Below, one piece after another: positions 26,001 through 33,590 of a DNA stretch of 64,000 nucleotides (positions are counted from its first letter, which is position 1; each line of letters starts with the position of its first letter). Origin of the DNA: Diadema setosum (lineage: Eukaryota; Echinodermata; Echinoidea; Diadematoida; Diadematidae); contig NW_027307674.1 in the NCBI RefSeq assembly GCF_964275005.1, positions 124,001-188,000 on the forward strand. The letters run 5' to 3'. A program made the position numbers and the translations under genes. The notes below the pieces were generated by a model. That model worked only from the letters and a program-made list of their open reading frames with translations, had not been told where the DNA came from and made no database searches.

Positions 26001-27229
26001 GCTTGTTCCTTCGTCTGCTGTTAGGGTGGGATTTCACGGAGCACGCGAACGATTTGCGAATGACGCGAATGGCAAAATCCAGCATTCGCATTTTAGTCTG
26101 CAAAAGATCGCCAAACAAACGTGAGGGTTCGGAAGCGTCGTCAATTGTTCGCGAATGTCGTTTTTACTTCGGCGAGAATTTCAAAAAAGTTTGAAATTTT
26201 ACGCGAACCTTTTCCGCACACTTAGTCGGGATTTGCTCTTGAATTGTTCTCGAAAGTGTCTTTAAAGCTTCGTCATATGCGCAAGACCTTCGCAAGACAC
26301 GCGCGATGTTCGCAAAATGTTCGTGAAACACCAAACAGACTCCGAAACTTCTGAAAATGTCTCGCGTATGTTACGCGAAATCTGCGAAGTTTTTCCGATC
26401 ATTTTACGACGTAATCGCAAACTGTTCGCGTACCTTTTGAGACATTCTCGCGAACGTTTAGCGCACGTTTGGGGGATGTATGCCCTGTACGTTTTCTGCA
26501 AATAGAAATCGTAGCATACATCTAAACATCAAACAATTATCAACAACTATAGCAACAAAAGAAATTATAGACTAGCAAAGAGAAAGAATATTTGATATAC
26601 AAAAAAAAATCGCAGAATATACTTAAAATCAATCTTAAGTATGTAAATTTCATTTGAACTATAGAGATTATGTGTTGGAGGAACTGCAAAAAAAAAAAAA
26701 AAAAAAAGATCAAATGCTTTATTAGTGGAGATACGTCCTAGGGGGGAAAAATGTAGGCAAACACACGATAGAGAAATGAGAGAAAACGAAAATAGAAATA
26801 GAGGAAAGAAAAAAAATCAACTCAAGAAAGCTGATTTGAGTTGATTTTTTTTTTTATTGCTTCCACCTCTCCTTGCTACATTTGTTCTTCGTGTACGTAA
26901 CATGCTGTACTTTAGCAATGATACACACGACAATCGCACATACGTCGTGGGAACTTCGCACAAATTGCGCAAGAATAGTTTTCGGCTTCATTGTCGGAAC
27001 ACATTCGGAGAAAAACTTTTCCGAATGTTGGATTTTGTCATTCGCGTCCTTCGCAAATCGTTCGTGTGCTCCGTGAAATCCCACCCTAGCAAACTTACAT
27101 TGCATTTCACTTACATCTAGAGCAGACGCATACAAAGCACAGAATATACTCACCTTCAGAAAATGGAGTACAGATAACGATACTAGTCAGTGTTACGAGC
27201 CAAACCAAATTACTGAAGTCTGTTTCCAT
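1566..27229 (-). CDS. Gene A: Ig(V)-Ig(C1)-TM-IFI44-like GTPase receptor, 3' end beyond the window
   Basis: Partial receptor gene read from seven exons, all joined in phase 1: signal (24,023-24,098 or 27,154-27,229), V-set Ig (14,970-15,281), C1-set Ig (6,963-7,304), TM (5,826-5,951), juxtamembrane (5,025-5,087), P-loop exon (2,125-2,301) and G2/G3 exon (1,566-1,733). With either 76-nt signal exon the visible CDS is 1,264 nt, about 421 codons. The cytosolic part has the P-loop GEMAAGKS and a DLIDNRG G3 motif. The G4 and tail exons must lie left of base 1. Exon lengths closely match gene B, so this is a paralogue in tandem. The introns hold many mobile elements. The product should be a type I membrane protein with ectodomain outside and GTPase in the cytosol. 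Gene-level joining is inference from splice sites and phase; exon identity is firmer than ligand or role, which are unknown. Confidence 0.75.
2125..2301 (-). CDS. Gene A GTPase P-loop (G1) exon
   Basis: 177-nt exon after a long polypyrimidine tract and CAG, with donor G|GTACGG. It encodes a charged linker (EKRENLRRKIEQYSPG) and then VNISLFGEMAAGKSSFINSL, an extended strand plus Walker A motif G-E-M-A-A-G-K-S. This matches the start of IFI44-family and related P-loop GTPase domains, whose usual form is GxxxAGKSSFxNS. Clearly homologous to the gene B exon at 42,245-42,406. Confidence 0.88.
2376..4069. mobile_element. TTAA-flanked palindromic DNA element, split by a nested insertion
   Basis: Ends are TTAA|AGGGAAGATAAACCC and GGGTTTATCTTCCCT|TTAA, giving a TTAA target duplication (2,376-2,379 and 4,066-4,069). 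Left arm 2,380-2,580 is the inverted copy of 2,740-2,902 plus 4,026-4,065. TTAA duplication with AGG-type ends fits Kolobok-like elements; piggyBac is less likely. No coding frame, so non-autonomous. Lies in the gene A intron between the P-loop and juxtamembrane exons. Confidence 0.72.
2903..4025. mobile_element. DNA element nested in the TTAA element
   Basis: TIRs CAGTCAGTCCGCAGCAC at 2,903 and its complement ending at 4,025. It is flanked by TTTC on both sides (2,899-2,902 and 4,026-4,029). The intact left arm of the host element shows one TTTC at that point, so TTTC is a 4-bp target duplication. Inside are repeated blocks around GGTTCCTGACCGGATTAAG (3,231 and 3,627) and inverted GCGCTGAATGCAAG motifs (3,445-3,550). 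No transposase seen. Confidence 0.7.
4783..4822. repeat. Poly(T)-rich tract
   Basis: About 40 bases of T broken by single G, in a gene A intron. Bases 4,070-5,024 otherwise hold no feature I can name. Confidence 0.8.
5025..5087 (-). CDS. Gene A juxtamembrane exon
   Basis: A 63-nt exon too short for ORF calling. Acceptor ATTCTCGAACAG, donor A|GTATAT, phase 1-1. It encodes GCGWNPCWWRKPESSPEGEH plus Leu. The P-C-W-W-R-K-P core matches P-G-W-K-K-P of the 48-nt exon at the same place in gene B, which is why I accept it. It links the helix to the GTPase domain. If it were spliced to no further exon, read-through would stop two codons later and give a short-tailed receptor. Confidence 0.6.
   Translation of the reverse strand, partial: DVVGTLAGGENRSQVLKENI
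5826..5951 (-). CDS. Gene A transmembrane exon
   Basis: 126-nt exon, acceptor CATTTTCAG, donor G|GTGTGC, phase 1-1. It encodes GPRNR, then a 22-residue helix starting LVIFVGVVAGGVVAAV with small-residue (GxxxG-like) packing positions, then GKCLQKCCPNYLPRK. The basic, Cys-rich end marks the cytosolic side and the cysteines could be palmitoylated. Homologous in place and phase to 44,063-44,182 in gene B. Confidence 0.82.
6963..7304 (-). CDS. Gene A C1-set immunoglobulin exon
   Basis: Exon of 342 nt in phase 1-1. It has the C1-set hallmark CVVSGFKPNISMLW (Cys, G-F-x-P, then Trp) and a second Cys in TFMCMATGESV. An extra N-terminal Cys pair, ECV...GRC, is shared with gene B. The acceptor is TTTTCATAG. 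The donor CAG|GTCTCG is weaker than usual but falls exactly where gene B has its donor. Membrane-proximal extracellular domain. Confidence 0.85.
7465..7885. repeat. GATAAAC/GTTTATC palindromic repeat array
   Basis: About 420 bases made almost only of TGATAAAC and its complement GTTTATCA, spaced by ACAG, TCTG or TTTTTC. Units alternate in orientation, so many hairpins can form. Each unit also has a GATAA core. It lies in the gene A intron just upstream (in transcription) of the C1 exon. Confidence 0.85.
8073..11290 (-). mobile_element. LINE (CR1/Jockey group), 5'-truncated, broken ORF2
   Basis: Minus-strand non-LTR element. An endonuclease part lies at 10,190-11,287 (starts YLRSLSKDLDQLELLL, with GLCETWLHD and MGDFHINLF). 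The reverse transcriptase follows: GYDGISMFLLKQI, GNYRPISLLS (about 9,720-10,153), VFLDHSKAFDIIDNE (near 9,570), GVPQGSLLGPLLF (near 9,400) and the catalytic LLFADDSN (near 9,310). The C-terminal part is at 8,664-9,198 (LLLSYLHYNILAWGN, GPTFWNSLDSD). It has frameshifts at T/A runs near 10,190 and 9,680 and others. The 3' end is a (TCAAA)n-type tail at 8,073-8,107. Sits in the gene A C1-V intron, in sense with the gene. Confidence 0.88.
11940..12480. repeat. Degenerate tandem repeat, ~165-bp units, with X-box-like palindromes
   Basis: About four diverged units start near 11,942, 12,104, 12,275 and 12,405. Each opens with a TTGCCATGGT-like block and holds TTTTGAGCA(C/T)TTG further on. The blocks at 12,127-12,140 (GTTGCCATGGTAAC) and 12,281-12,294 (GTTGCCAGGGTAAC) fit the RFX X-box consensus GTNRCC-N(0-3)-RGYAAC. 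Confidence 0.55.
12600..12840 (+). mobile_element. LINE 3' UTR fragment
   Basis: Two GGAAGAACAGTA blocks, a GGGGCTTCCTTGTTGAAATAA end and an A-rich tail suggest a 3' end of a CR1-like LINE on the plus strand. No coding part remains. Confidence 0.4.
13985..14095. repeat. (TA)n microsatellite with ATATGTAT satellites
   Basis: Pure TA from 13,985 to about 14,033, then ATATGTAT and ATATGCAT variants. A (CA)n run lies just before, at 13,731-13,770. Confidence 0.9.
14970..15281 (-). CDS. Gene A V-set immunoglobulin exon
   Basis: Exon of 312 nt flanked by TTAG acceptor and T|GTAAGT donor, phase 1 at both ends. It encodes one V-type Ig domain: first Cys in IRLPCIFQE, Trp in VYWVKKN, a strand with FDIDSNFSLVITDLKV, and the D-x-G-x-Y-x-C signature in DEGRYHCQV. 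Sequons NSS, NFS and NST suggest N-glycosylation. The same exon in gene B is also exactly 312 nt. The domain is extracellular and would be the membrane-distal ligand-facing module. Confidence 0.88.
15282..16816. other. Gene A intron without recognisable feature
   Basis: I read both strands and see no exon, known repeat or RNA gene. Small inverted words occur around 16,020-16,060 only. Confidence 0.6.
17858..18050 (+). mobile_element. SINE-like core inside the foldback loop
   Basis: TGGGATCTTTTATGTGCATG, then CACACATGGGACCTCC, is shared with 28,470-28,530 (GGGATCTTTTCATGTGTCTG, CACACAAGGGACTTCC). Both copies also have GCTGGATA(A/G)CCC upstream. The block looks like a conserved central domain of invertebrate SINEs. 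Confidence 0.5.
18266..18535. repeat. ~20-bp minisatellite in the right foldback arm
   Basis: Units of the type GAATTTGAATGCTCCGATAG repeat about twelve times with single changes. In-frame reading gives NLNVPIV-like peptide repeats on the plus strand; that is a by-product of the repeat. Confidence 0.85.
19290..19355. repeat. (TTTG)n and T-rich tract
   Basis: Seven or so TTTG units followed by T-rich sequence. The rest of 18,725-19,975 shows no gene or named element. Confidence 0.9.
19976..20484. mobile_element. MITE with CTCTTTATGTGCCA ends, copy 1
   Basis: Ends (T)AAACTCTTTATGTGCCA and TGGCACATAAAGAGTTAA. The interior matches copy 2 (30,819-31,335) in inverted orientation over its whole length (for example CATTCTATGTGGTGA and AACCGATCGATAAATC). 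No coding capacity. Confidence 0.78.
20867..21953. repeat. Possible TIR element with ATGACCCAAGTCCA ends
   Basis: ATGACCCAAGTCCA near 20,867 is inverted as TGGACTTGGGTCAT ending at 21,953. Extra copies of ACCCAAGTCCA lie at 20,722 and 21,732. The 14-base ends are suggestive, but no target duplication was found. No gene inside. Confidence 0.35.
22361..22641. mobile_element. 281-bp MITE with 8-bp target duplication
   Basis: Flanked by GGCTAAAG on both sides (22,353-22,360 and 22,642-22,649). The ends share AGACCGACACCCACGAGTCA followed by TACAGCCC in inverted orientation. The middle is built of further direct and inverted ACTCGTGGGCT and GTCGGTCT motifs. An 8-bp duplication fits hAT-type or similar transposition. 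Confidence 0.82.
22650..24022. other. Gene A intron without recognisable feature
   Basis: Only simple T-rich tracts (22,880, 22,917, 23,760) and a (TG)n at 23,690-23,705. No gene seen. Confidence 0.6.
24023..24098 (-). CDS. Gene A signal-peptide exon
   Basis: ATG at 24,098 encodes MDRGHNNLLLFLSISASLFF followed by SLCSE, a classic signal peptide. The exon ends G|GTAAGT in phase 1, as does the gene B signal exon, which also starts MDR. It fits the phase of the V exon at 15,281 (first full codon Ala-Ser-Val-Val-Gly). The intron to that exon is 8.7 kb and full of repeats. Confidence 0.72.
24099..26021. other. DNA between the two candidate signal exons
   Basis: Should hold the promoter if the 24-kb exon is a true first exon. 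No convincing TATA box or CpG-rich stretch is visible. T-rich runs at 25,297-25,315 and 25,818-25,855. Confidence 0.5.
26022..27088. mobile_element. TIR element, ~1.07 kb, TAGGGTGGGATTTCACGG ends
   Basis: The left 75 bases (TAGGGTGGGATTTCACGGAG, then CACGCGAACGATTTGCGAA) are inverted at the right end with few changes. The left half is crowded with CGCGAA and TTCGCG words; the middle (26,500-26,860) is A-rich, with an 18-base TCAACTCA/TGAGTTGA hairpin near 26,820-26,845. No transposase frame. Sits between the two signal exons of gene A. Confidence 0.72.
27154..27229 (-). CDS. Candidate signal-peptide exon (alternative first exon of gene A, or relic of a lost copy)
   Basis: ATG at 27,229 begins METDFSNLVWLVTLTSIVIC, a short polar start and a hydrophobic core, followed by TPFSE, then donor G|GTGAGT. 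Length (76 nt) and phase (1) equal the signal exon at 24,023-24,098. No V or C1 exon lies between the two, so it is either an alternative promoter and first exon for gene A or the remnant of another family member. It sits 66 bases to the right of a TIR element ending at 27,088. Confidence 0.55.
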
Positions 27230-27514
27230 TATTTTCCAAGAAGAATACAATCTCAGCTGTCAAAACCAGTTGGCAATCACGGTGAACACAAATGAGAAGA
27301 GAACCCGATAATTGTATGAACAATAGATTGAAGCCAGGCCACGCCTTTACTTACACACGCAGTATATGTGGTACTTGTCGTGGCATCAAACGCCGCGTCC
27401 CCCAGATGACAGGAATGCGCGCGAGTCACCATTATGACCTATAAGCGGGGAATCCCCAGGACCAGCAAGGCACTCGCCTAGTAGGGATAACTCCTTGCAA
27501 TGATAGGATCAGTG

Positions 27515-28035
27515 ATTAGTGGGTTTTAGTTGGGGGCCTAAGGGCTCAAAATGGGTCGTTTGGTTCAAAATCTCCCAAAAGCACCAAATTTGGCTCATAG
27601 GTCCCTTGTACCATACTCTTTCGATTTTTGATGGGCGCCAAGACTAAAAACCCTTGGGGCCGCCATATTGGTGAAATCAAATATGGCCGCCATCCGGATT
27701 AAAGGTCAACTGCAGTTACAAATTGAAAAGGTTAATTAATGTTATGAATCCCACGTGGAAGATATTACGGGGTCAGAGAATTTGATTCTAAATGTAATTT
27801 GTGCAATTCAAGGTCACTAAATCCCCTCTCAAAGTCACTATCACCTCTCAAGGTCACTTTCAAGGTCAAATAAGGGTCAAATCAGGCATTTTGTGCATTT
27901 TTCGAAATGACTTCTGTGTGCATTCAACTGCAATTCACTGGTACCCCTATTTTGTCCCACTTGTCATCTCTTCTGTAGTCCTTCAATGGTCAATTGGGGC
28001 CAAGAGCTGCGGCTCCACCCCCCCCCCCCCACGTT
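27515..28035. repeat. Dispersed repeat, inverse copy of 32,890-33,085
   Basis: GGTTCAAAATCTCCCAAAAG, CTCTTTCGATTTTTGATGGG and GGCCGCCATATTGG match 33,085-32,890 in reverse. CAAGGTCA words repeat at 27,809-27,870. It may be one end of a 5.5-kb element or one of two separate copies. Ends with a C run at 28,018-28,030. Confidence 0.5.
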
Positions 28036-28084
28036 TAAATAATGATTATGACAAATAAATGAAAAATGTATTTAAGATATATGT

Positions 28085-28099
<15 letters not shown>

Positions 28100-28130
<31 letters not shown>
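28100..28130. repeat. (TA)n microsatellite
   Basis: About 15 TA units after ATATACAT variants. Confidence 0.9.
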
Positions 28131-28134
<4 letters not shown>

Positions 28135-28339
28135 CTTTGAGCACAGAAAACAGGCTTCCATCGGTTTTGTTTTCTTTTCTCATTTTCTTTGCTCAAAGTT
28201 TTCACTATTTATCAATTGTTTCTGGTCAGTTTTTTCTTTCTTTGTTTCAAATATACATGCTTAAATACGGCCGCCATCCTATTCCAAGGGGCCGAATCAG
28301 GGTGCAATGGCAAAGAGGGTAATAAACACGCCTAATCTT

Positions 28340-28710
28340 ATTTTGTCTTCGTTTTTCCTTCTGACGAGATAGCTGGATAGCCCGTATGCAACTAGCTGGT
28401 CAGTTGTATATACTTTGGGTGGACCACTTTACCGGTTTTATGCACCTTGAGTTTTCCGATAACGGAATGCCGATTCGGGATCTTTTCATGTGTCTGGGTT
28501 TGTGATTCTTTCACACAAGGGACTTCCACTTTTTAAATCAAAGTGATGAGGTGCAAAGTGTTGTGCCTCTACTAGAGGGGACGGTATGACAATACACGCC
28601 ATTGCTCAGCTAGACTTGAGAATGTGAGATAAGTGGGATTCGAACCCCCGCCTGAACACAAGTCTTTAGACCGCAAGCCGTACGCTACCGACTGAGCCAC
28701 CTCGTCACCT
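28340..28710 (-). mobile_element. tRNA-derived SINE
   Basis: On the minus strand 28,706-28,630 has GAGGTGGCTCAGTCGG (A box) and GGGGGTTCGAATCCCAC (B box), spaced as in a tRNA. The body follows, with the GGGATCTTTT core shared with 17,930. The head is not a clean tRNA cloverleaf, so this is a SINE and not a tRNA gene. Confidence 0.65.
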
Positions 28711-29459
28711 TTCATGGTCAATTATTAACTTTCCAGCTGGCAAGCAATATGATTCTCCTCCTGCTGAAATTGGTGTATGCCTGCTCTCCCTTGACAAGAG
28801 AGCGTATTCAGTGAAGGAAGCAATAGCCGAAGCTTCCAGGGAATCGAGCTCCTCTATCCAGGTCAGACTAGTATTCTAGGGGCAGTTAACTAAATTCGAT
28901 CATTAAAGTCCTTTAATGGCAGTATCTTATCAGAGTAGGTGAAGACAATTCAGCTGAAGGATTTTTAACATCTTTTTTTTTTAATTCTCTTTTTATCAAA
29001 CGAAACCGTTTCTTTACTGAAAGCGCAAATGACTAGGGAAACTAAACACCTATTGATGTTGTATGGGATACTGATCCTGAAGTAAATAATTTTACCATTT
29101 TTGCGCAGCAACACTGTGCAGTTCTCTGACAAGAGATGGTGATGGCACCACTCAAATCTCAAATTATGATTGGAAGAGCGTAGCGGCTTCCTGAAAATTA
29201 AGATTGAAAAATAAAGAACTGCCCTCATTTATCAGCGCACAGATATCCAAGAATAAATGGGACGGACAACTCATCCTGAGCACCTGATTCGAGACGGAAA
29301 TATCCAACAGGAATTGTGATCTCACAACCCTTCAGCTTTCCAACAACTTAGATGCAATCTACGCAAAGATATCCTTACAAAGGATGACATGTTTTCTGAA
29401 AGCATTTTCTTAAAACAGTATATAATCGCACGGATGAGCATACCATCACATTTTCGGTA

Positions 29460-29620
29460 GTGTGTGTTTTTTTTTTTAATCCCTTTGATCTGAGGGAGTT
29501 ACGGATGGGTCGTGGTATTGAAAAGATAATGGACTTTTCAGCTTTTTCTTGTACAGCATACCTCTCTTCCAGAGCCCAACATCAGGCACTGACAGGGTGC
29601 GACATTACTTCAGACTTGCT
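29460..29620 (+). pseudogene. Relic of a repeat-associated ORF with an ALTGCD motif
   Basis: Plus-strand frame reads DLRELRMGRGIEKIMDFSAF and then AQHQALTGCDITSDLL. The H-A-L-T-G-C-D-x-T-S block is common in multicopy, mobile-element-linked proteins of cnidarians and echinoderms. The frame is short and lacks a start, so it is a relic. Flanking DNA (28,720-29,810) has similar scraps I could not place. Confidence 0.35.
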
Positions 29621-30221
29621 TTGATGTGGCATGCAAAATGCCTAAGTATAGTATGGGTCAGCAAACCAGAGCTCACTGACACATAAACTACTTTAATAAT
29701 CGTGCTCATGTCCAGCAAGGACTGATGGGCAACAAGGTTTATGGGGCAGCCAGCGTCAACGAGGGTAGGCATAATCTCGTCATAACGTGGGCGCAGATCA
29801 TCAGAAACCACCTTATCTGCTCAAGCGGCGCTGTATCAACATTTTGAAGATGAGTGCTGCTGCAAGTGAGTTTCTACTGGAATCATGACAGCATGGGTCA
29901 TGATGTGATCCCTGACTTCAGGGAGTGGAGTTGGAGGAAAGATGGCACAGGTACATGGCAATTACTAGTACTATCAGCCACTCTCCGCAATGCTTCAGTA
30001 CCAAATTTCATTCTTCTGCACCACAGCTGTTTCAAGGCATGCATTGGGAGGTGGAAAACATGGAAATGGAAAAAAAAAATGAATGAATGAATGAATGAAA
30101 GAATGAATGAAGGTAAAAATGAATAATGTAGAGCAGGTGTCAGACGAGCCATCCATGGTCAGTAGTTTGATATTGCTGCAAACTTAAAGTGTGGGGGGGG
30201 GGAGGGGATTGAGGGCCTATC

Positions 30222-30660
30222 TGACTGGAGGAGATATTGTCGCAATGCCAGCGTCTCGAAAAAAATATTTTCGCTGTCACAACTAACGCGATTTCTAGGG
30301 CGACGTCCAAGACGTCTTCAAACAAAGGGACAACTTATTTGCGTGGAAGTCACGGGGATGTTGGCACGGCTTTTGCAGTCACAGGGACTTATCAGAGACG
30401 TCTTTTCTCAGCGACTTCTCCCTTTCGTCGCCATTATGTTATTACGGTCTCCACAAGATGCGGGGACATCTCGAAGATGTTGCAGACAAATTTAGTCCCC
30501 ACGACATGGTCACAGTGATGGAGACCTCGCAGAGACGTCTCGGAGACAAGCTGGAAGACAGAAATAGTCTCTGCAAAAATCGAAAATGTTCGATTCTCCT
30601 GCGAATCCTGGAGATTGGGCTCGTCTCCAGGAGACGTGCGTCGTAGAGATGTTGCGGAGA
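30222..30660. repeat. Cryptically simple region rich in GGAGAC/GTCTC words
   Basis: Words such as GAGACGTCTC, GGGACA and GTCTCC recur in both orientations without a fixed period. ATATTGTCGCAATGCC near the left and GAGATGTTGCGGAG near the right may be worn ends. No gene. Confidence 0.45.
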
Positions 30661-30818
30661 GTAGAGTTGCAACCGATAGTCTTCAGAACAACGAGATACC
30701 AACTTATAAAGTCTTGTGATATCATACCAATTTGCGTCCAAGCACTTTGGATAGAATCTTAATAGACCCTAGAAGGTGTCATGAAAGTTGTACTATAACA
30801 TATCTAATTTGTACCCTG

Positions 30819-31335
30819 TTAACTCTTTATGTGCCATGGTGGAAACGCCCTGTGTGCCACGTTATTCCGAGACACGAAGGTAGTCATGCTTTGAGAAAGA
30901 ATTCTGTTTTTCTAATTTGTATAACCTCTACAAATTTCAGTTAAGATGGGCATAATAGTAGGCAAAGTTAAAGAGGAATGTCAAACGTTGTTTCGATATA
31001 ATTTGTATGACGAATCTATTTTCAATTTCTCTGTCGAATGACCAGTTGCTACATTACTGTAAAGGCGTGACTTTTGCACATAAAACCGTGACAGAAACTT
31101 AGAATGTACGAGCAAATCTAGTTGGGAACACCGCTTGATAGTCAATCACCACATAGAATGCAAGCCGTATATTAGAGGAACAAAAGCACGAAAAACGCTT
31201 TCATTGTGCCGCGGGATTAGCAGTGATTAGGGATTTATCGATCGGTTTTGGCGGCTTTGTTTGTTGAGCAGAATATGCGAAGTTGGCACGCCGTCGACTG
31301 AGCCGGACGTGCGAACGTGGCACATAAAGAGTTAA
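30819..31335. mobile_element. MITE with CTCTTTATGTGCCA ends, copy 2, TTAA-flanked
   Basis: TTAA|CTCTTTATGTGCCATGG at the left and GGCACATAAAGAG|TTAA at the right. Inverted relative to copy 1 at 20 kb, with the same interior. TTAA flanks plus CTCTTT ends suggest a piggyBac-type MITE. Confidence 0.8.
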
Positions 31336-32317
31336 TGGTGTCACTGTGGCACCTATGAAATAATATGCTTGTTCCCTACATGGCGTCACCAGGACCGTCA
31401 TGTTCTCTGAACGGCATATTTAGCTGTGGAGGCACATAAAATTTCCTATAAGGACTTTAGAATCGAACTTTCTTACACAAGTTCGAAAATAGCAAATTGA
31501 TGCCAACCTGATGTACTGAAAACTCTCTTATACACGACAGATTTTTTTTCTTTTTTCATCCAGATTAGGAGTGATCTTTATAATTATTATTCCATTGAAT
31601 TTAAATTTGAATTATGACTATCTATTTTGATTGAGGATCCCTGAACTGCAACAGAGAAATAAAAACACTTCTCGTTTTAGTGACAACGTCAAGGACGCCG
31701 GTAATATAGAGAGTATCCCCTCCCCCTCATTGCTAAACTATTTATATGTTAGGTAGCAATAGGATTCTATTTCTCATATATGTATGTTTTTATTGCATTC
31801 CTTGCAGATGAAGATGAAAATAATAATCAAATAATCAAATCTTGAAAATTCTTTGAAAGGCCATTACCCATAATTCTAACTAGCTCTTTTGGCTGTCATT
31901 AAAGCAAATGCAAATATATTGAATTCCGCAAATATGACCAGTCGGTGAGGACATTTCCTCTTAGCGCCTGGAATATGAAAATAATTAATGGAATGATTGT
32001 AACATGAACTATGATATTCCATAGCTTCGGACAGACCCTCACTTAAAAGCTTGTGTAGCCATATTATAACGGGCCATAATTGAAATAATGCAGAAAAAAA
32101 AATATTACCGTAAGTAATCATTAAAAATGAAATTGAAGGGTTGCCAAGTCTTCAAATTTAATTGTGAAATAAGGATCTGAGTAAAATCCCTTAAACCTAA
32201 TTACTCTCAGAAAGGGGTTCTTATTATAATTAATGAGTGTATACCTAGAGTTTGAAATCTTAACACGAAAGCAGATACATTGATGTTACTCGTGAGAAAG
32301 CCCACCTCTCCCTCACC

Positions 32318-32990
32318 CACAGCCCTCAACTACTGCAATTCTATTAGGAGGGCTGGCATTCCTCCTATATTGACTATGGGCAAGCCATTTTCTAAATTAC
32401 CTATATCATGGTTTGATCCCAAATGACCTTTAGGGAGACCTTATAAGGAAAAGTTGACATCAAACCATTAAAACAACTTCAGAATCGAATTCCTTGACCC
32501 ATAAAACCTCTAAAGCTGACTTTTCAAATTATTGTAACACTTTAAAGGTTTTTAATTGTTATACTGGCCTTTATTAACGTAGGTGGCAGCCATATTGGAT
32601 TTTGCAAATATGCCGCCCCGGAGGGCACCCTTCACAAGAAATACGCCTTTTTTCAGCCGTCGACAACTTCAATTCTATTACTTAGGCCGGCATTCCTGGA
32701 ATATTGACCATGGGCAAGCCATTTTTTCCAATAAACTGTTATGAATACAATGGCTTGACCCCTAAATGACCTTAAGGTGACCTTATAAGGAAAAATTGAC
32801 TTCAGACTATAAAAAAAACTTCAGATTCGAATTCCTTGACCCAGAAAACCTCTTAGCCTGACTTTTTGAATGATTGTAACCCTTAGATGTTTTCAAATGC
32901 AAGTGACCTTTTAACCTATATGGCGGCCATATTGGATTTTGATAATATGGCCGCAACAGAGGGCGCCCTTCTTGGCGCCCATCAAAAATC
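32318..32990. repeat. Two direct ~333-bp tandem units
   Basis: Unit 1 (from about 32,318) and unit 2 (from about 32,651) share CAATTCTATTA, GGCATTCCT, ATGGGCAAGCCATTTT, TTCGAATTCCTTGACCC-like and GCCATATTGGATTTT in order. Noncoding. Confidence 0.7.
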
Positions 32991-33159
32991 GAAATAGTAT
33001 GGTTTGGGCTACATGTGTGCCAAATTTTGGTGCTTTTGGCAAAATTTGAACCAAAAATCCCTTGCGCCCCCCACTATTTCCTCTGCAACCCATATCAAAG
33101 CCGTTGGCTCTATTTTAGTACAACATAGGCCTACTCTTAAAGGCAGAAACTGCCATCGT

Positions 33160-33590
33160 ATAGGATTACTTAAAGGTTTCTTTTACCTTTTGGAGCAGTG
33201 ATTTAAAATTTTTCAAGATATCACAATGATTCATATGTGTATGTCAGTTGCATCACAAAACATCTACTATATACAAATTTTACAATAAAGCCTAAGATAT
33301 AAAGAGGTATATCAGAACTACACTGTAGTCTCAATAAAATGTAACTGTAGACGGTTTAGACGGAAACATTTGTATCATAAGTATTGTTGACATTTTGTAT
33401 ATTTGAAGAGCTTGCAACAGAAAGGCGCTATCCATTGAAAATGATGGATTAAGTGCCTTTTGGAAGCAAGCTCTTCATTTAACAAATCTTAACATCAATT
33501 ACACTGATTCAATTTTGTACAGTGGTTGTTTTTTATCCCTATCTCACATGTTAGAACTATTTTGAAGCATTAATCGTTGTTTTTTTTTTT
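33160..33590. repeat. Direct repeat, copy 1 (of 35,440-35,830)
   Basis: GGAGCAGTGAT, AAATTTTACAATAAAGCCTA, GTAACTGTAGACG and TTGTATATT occur in the same order in copy 2. This copy alone holds a 74-bp hairpin insertion. Confidence 0.7.
33404..33477. ncRNA. 74-bp imperfect hairpin (MITE or pre-miRNA-like)
   Basis: TGAAGAGCTTGC at the left pairs fully with GCAAGCTCTTCA at the right. Further in, AAAGGCGCT pairs with AGTGCCTTT and ATCCATT with ATGGAT, around a short GAAAATG loop. Size and bulges resemble a microRNA precursor, but absence from the paralogous site at about 35,697 shows it came in as an insertion. No transcript evidence. Confidence 0.45.

Noticed and set aside
28630-28706. tRNA gene on the minus strand
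   Set aside because: A and B boxes are present, but the anticodon arm and acceptor stem do not pair well and a SINE body follows.
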